Shown here: one piece after another, positions 61,882 through 64,000 of the stretch | Position numbering within the stretch: position 1 is the stretch's first letter | How the letters are laid out: each line of letters starts with the position of its first letter | Source: Romboutsia sedimentorum | GTDB taxonomy: Bacteria; Bacillota; Clostridia; Peptostreptococcales; Peptostreptococcaceae | Direction of reading: 5' to 3' | DNA: 64,000 nt | Assembly (NCBI RefSeq): GCF_030131845.1 | Contig: NZ_JASKYM010000001.1 | Span: 310,001-374,000, forward strand | Made by a program: the position numbers and the translations under genes | The notes under the pieces: generated by a model | Told to the model about the DNA's origin: nothing | What the model saw: only the letters and a program-made list of their open reading frames with translations | Database searches by the model: none

Positions 61882-62808
61882 ATGAGAAAGCTTGCAACTT
61901 TTGCAGGTGGATGCTTTTGGTGTATGGTAAAGCCTTTTGATAAATATGATGGTGTAGAAAATGTTGTATCAGGATATACAGGAGGTGAAACTCCAAATCC
62001 GACTTATGAAGAAGTTTGTACAGATAAAACAGGCCATATAGAATCAATACAAATAACTTATGACAATGAAGTAATAAGCTATAAACAACTTTTAGATATA
62101 TTTTGGAGTCAAATTGACCCAACTGATGAAGAAGGACAGTTTAATGATAGAGGTCATAAATATAAAAGTGCAATATTTTATCATGATGAAGAACAAAAGA
62201 ATATGGCTATAAATTCAAAAGAGGAATTACAAAAAAGTGGAATTTATATAAAGCCAATAGCTACAATGATAATACCTGCCACAACATTTTATGAAGCTGA
62301 GGAATATCATCAAGGATATTACAAAAAGAATAAAGAACACTATGATAGATATTATAAGGGAAGCGGTAGATTTGAATTTGTAAAACGAAATTGGGCTAAG
62401 AAAAATTTAACTGATTTACAATTTCAAGTAACTCAAAATAATATGACAGAAAAACCTTTTGAAAATGAGTATAATAATAATAAAGAAGAAGGAATATATG
62501 TTGATATTATAAGTGGAGAAGTGCTATTTTCATCAAAAGATAAGTTTGATTCAGGATGTGGATGGCCAAGTTTTACTAAAGCAATAGATAGTGAAAATGT
62601 AATAGGTAGATATGATTACTCTCATGGAATGAAAAGGGTAGAAGTTAGAAGTAAAGAAGGAGACAATCATCTAGGTCATGTATTTGAAGATGGACCTATT
62701 AAGCTAGGTGGTATAAGATTTTGTATAAACTCATCATCATTAAGATTTATACAAAGAGATAAAATGAAAGAAAATGGTTATGGTGAATATGAGTATTTAT
62801 TTAAATAA
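61882..62808 (+). CDS. msrAB: Fused peptide-methionine sulfoxide reductase MsrA-MsrB
   Basis: This 308-residue, two-domain protein has MsrA (residues 1-165) with GGCFWC (catalytic Cys11) and the YHQGYYKKN block, and MsrB (about 185-305) with [16 protein letters not shown] and the catalytic Cys in [11 protein letters not shown]. It reduces both stereoisomers of methionine sulfoxide, repairing oxidised proteins. It lacks a signal peptide, so acts in the cytosol. A strong AAGGAG site lies eight bases before the ATG. Confidence 0.95.
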   Translation: MRKLATFAGGCFWCMVKPFDKYDGVENVVSGYTGGETPNPTYEEVCTDKTGHIESIQITYDNEVISYKQLLDIFWSQIDPTDEEGQFNDRGHKYKSAIFYHDEEQKNMAINSKEELQKSGIYIKPIATMIIPATTFYEAEEYHQGYYKKNKEHYDRYYKGSGRFEFVKRNWAKKNLTDLQFQVTQNNMTEKPFENEYNNNKEEGIYVDIISGEVLFSSKDKFDSGCGWPSFTKAIDSENVIGRYDYSHGMKRVEVRSKEGDNHLGHVFEDGPIKLGGIRFCINSSSLRFIQRDKMKENGYGEYEYLFK

Positions 62809-62828
62809 TTAGCATAGAGTTTTTTAAT

Positions 62829-62875
62829 AAAAGCATGTATATAAACTAATGAAAAAGTTTATCTACATGCTTTTT
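62829..62875. terminator. Terminator between msrAB and the AtoE-like gene
   Basis: AAAAGCATGTA (62829-62839) pairs with TACATGCTTTT (62864-62874), with an inner AAACT/AGTTT stem, and T runs on both sides. It serves both convergent genes. Confidence 0.8.
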
Positions 62876-62886
62876 ATTTAATATAT

Positions 62887-64000
62887 CTACATACCTATAA
62901 ACATTAGTCCCAAGGATATAATTACCCCTGAATACAATAAGTCTACTATGCAAAATCCCATAATATCCTTTGCTCCAAGCCCTGCTATTCCTAATGCTGG
63001 TAAAGCCCAAAATGGTTGTATCATATTAGTCCATGCATCACCCCAAGCTATTGACATTGCAGTCTTTGCAGGGTCAACACCTAGTGCCGCTCCAGCTGGC
63101 ATCATTATAGGAGCTTGAACTGCCCATTGTCCACCACCTGATGGTATGAAAAAGTTTACTATTCCAGCACTTAAAAATGAGAACATTGGGAATGTAAATT
63201 CATTTGCTATTGCTACAAAGAAATTTGATATTAATATTGCTAATGATACTCCTTGTGCATTTACACCTGTCATCATTCCTATTATACCTGCATAAAACGG
63301 AAACTGTAACATTATAGGTCCAGCACCCTTAGCAGCACCACTTAGTGCATGTAAAAATCTCTTTGGAGTTTTATGAAGTAAAATTGATAAAAATAAGAAT
63401 ATAAAGTTTACTATATCAAGGTTTAAGTCAAATCCATTGTTTATAAAAAAGTATATTATATAAGAAAATCCCATTAAAGATATTATTGCAGTAATAATTT
63501 TACTATTTTCTAGCTTGTCTGCTGGAGTCATTTGTTCTCTTGGCATCTCTACAAACATGTTATCATCTATTAATAATTTCTTATCTATTACAACTACTTT
63601 GTCACTTGCAGGGTGCATTGCTTTGTTTAATAATGGTAGTGTCAATACTAATACTGAAACTATTACAATATTTGATAATGAAAATATTGTGTCACTTGTT
63701 GGAACTCCTTGTGCTCCTATTACACCTGCCGTAGCACTTACGACTACATCTCCACCACTTGCTATTGTAAGTGGTATAGAACCCGATAATCCTGCATGCC
63801 ACAATAAAAATCCTGAATAAGCTGAAGCTATCAATAACCTATAATCAACACCTTCAACTTCTTTTGCTAGTTCTTTTGCAAATATAGCACCAATAACTAA
63901 TCCAAATCCCCAGTTTATTAGACAAGCTAATGAAGATATAAAAGTTACCATTAATATCGCTTTAGTTGGTGTTTTGGGTATTTTTGCTAATCTAGTTAGT
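62887..64000 (-). CDS. AtoE-like short-chain fatty acid transporter (partial, 5' end beyond the window)
   Basis: The frame stays open to the window edge: before MVTFISSLACLINWGFG it reads LTRLAKIPKTPTKAI, the family context of the second helix, so the true start is outside. At least 370 residues are visible with about nine helices. The blocks FLSAGIVNFFIPSGGGQWAV and WGDAWTNMIQPFWALP are signatures of the AtoE/short-chain fatty acid carrier family (TIGR00366-like). It would import acetoacetate, butyrate or similar acids. Full members are about 440-460 residues. Confidence 0.9.
   Translation of the reverse strand, partial: LTRLAKIPKTPTKAILMVTFISSLACLINWGFGLVIGAIFAKELAKEVEGVDYRLLIASAYSGFLLWHAGLSGSIPLTIASGGDVVVSATAGVIGAQGVPTSDTIFSLSNIVIVSVLVLTLPLLNKAMHPASDKVVVIDKKLLIDDNMFVEMPREQMTPADKLENSKIITAIISLMGFSYIIYFFINNGFDLNLDIVNFIFLFLSILLHKTPKRFLHALSGAAKGAGPIMLQFPFYAGIIGMMTGVNAQGVSLAILISNFFVAIANEFTFPMFSFLSAGIVNFFIPSGGGQWAVQAPIMMPAGAALGVDPAKTAMSIAWGDAWTNMIQPFWALPALGIAGLGAKDIMGFCIVDLLYSGVIISLGLMFIGM

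Noticed and set aside
1..64000. CRISPR array, rRNA or tRNA genes
   Set aside because: No regularly spaced repeats of 24-40 bases and no tRNA or rRNA signature were seen on either strand, though a tRNA scan was not run.

Overview
The window is very AT-rich (well under 35% GC by eye), uses strong purine-rich ribosome binding sites (GGAGG/GGGGG) and carries a spore cortex-lytic enzyme of the SleC type. This points to a spore-forming member of the Clostridia. The SleC, DUF1659/DUF2922/YvrJ, PxpABC and NRAMP combination fits the Peptostreptococcaceae (Clostridioides, Paraclostridium, Romboutsia relatives), but the species cannot be named from the sequence alone. No rRNA, tRNA or CRISPR array was seen.

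Layout. 0-8 kb: a Fic protein flanked by pieces of a decayed ybaK-like gene; a UlaA-type PTS operon with its PRD activator; a nucleotidyltransferase overlapping a tiny RX4HXY protein; an IS30 remnant; an intact ybaK-like deacylase; and a YwaF-like membrane protein. 8-13 kb: a secreted YHYH/repeat protein with a 56-residue companion gene, sleC, a membrane zincin and an ECF S-component. 13-19 kb: a wreckage zone with an IS607-type tnpB and a tnpA relic, an Xre regulator, a lipoprotein, and a shattered type I restriction hsdR whose 3' end is fused to an FxLYD-like gene and then frameshifted by a perfect 20-bp tandem duplication. A second Fic gene, a PH-domain gene and a ferredoxin relic follow. 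19-25 kb: pxpA, an NRAMP-like carrier, pxpB and pxpC (5-oxoproline uptake and hydrolysis), a probably acquired 3-hydroxyacyl-CoA dehydrogenase, a CPBP protease and a zinc-ribbon protein.

25.4-39.3 kb is one long minus-strand surface-polysaccharide operon. From promoter to end it holds a Wzz/CpsC and CpsD pair, a PglF-like dehydratase, PglC-like, PglD-like and PglE-like enzymes (a complete set for making di-N-acetylbacillosamine and loading it on lipid), two glycosyltransferases, a hexapeptide acyltransferase, a WbpO/TviB-like dehydrogenase with a WbpP/TviC-like epimerase (uronic-acid amino sugar), a Wzy-like polymerase and a MurJ-like flippase. 39.5-45 kb: an RND exporter, a GyrI-like protein and a membrane-anchored zincin.

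45.2-53.5 kb is the most notable region: a complete streptolysin S-like (clostridiolysin S-like) thiazole/oxazole-modified peptide cluster, sagABCDEFGHI. The sagA precursor is only 38 residues, has no entry among the supplied ORFs of at least 60 residues, and was found by hand translation. It has a near-perfect sigma-A promoter, a 10-bp-phased direct repeat just upstream of the -35 box and a hairpin before sagB. An MsbA-like exporter gene lies upstream.

55.7-59.9 kb: two Mor-like regulators, a DUF1659/DUF2922/YvrJ trio, a DnaB-like helicase and a winged-helix replication protein, perhaps the relic of a mobile replicon. 60-64 kb: a MarR-GNAT operon with twin palindromic operators, a membrane protein, an MsrA-MsrB fusion and a truncated AtoE-like short-chain fatty acid carrier at the window edge.
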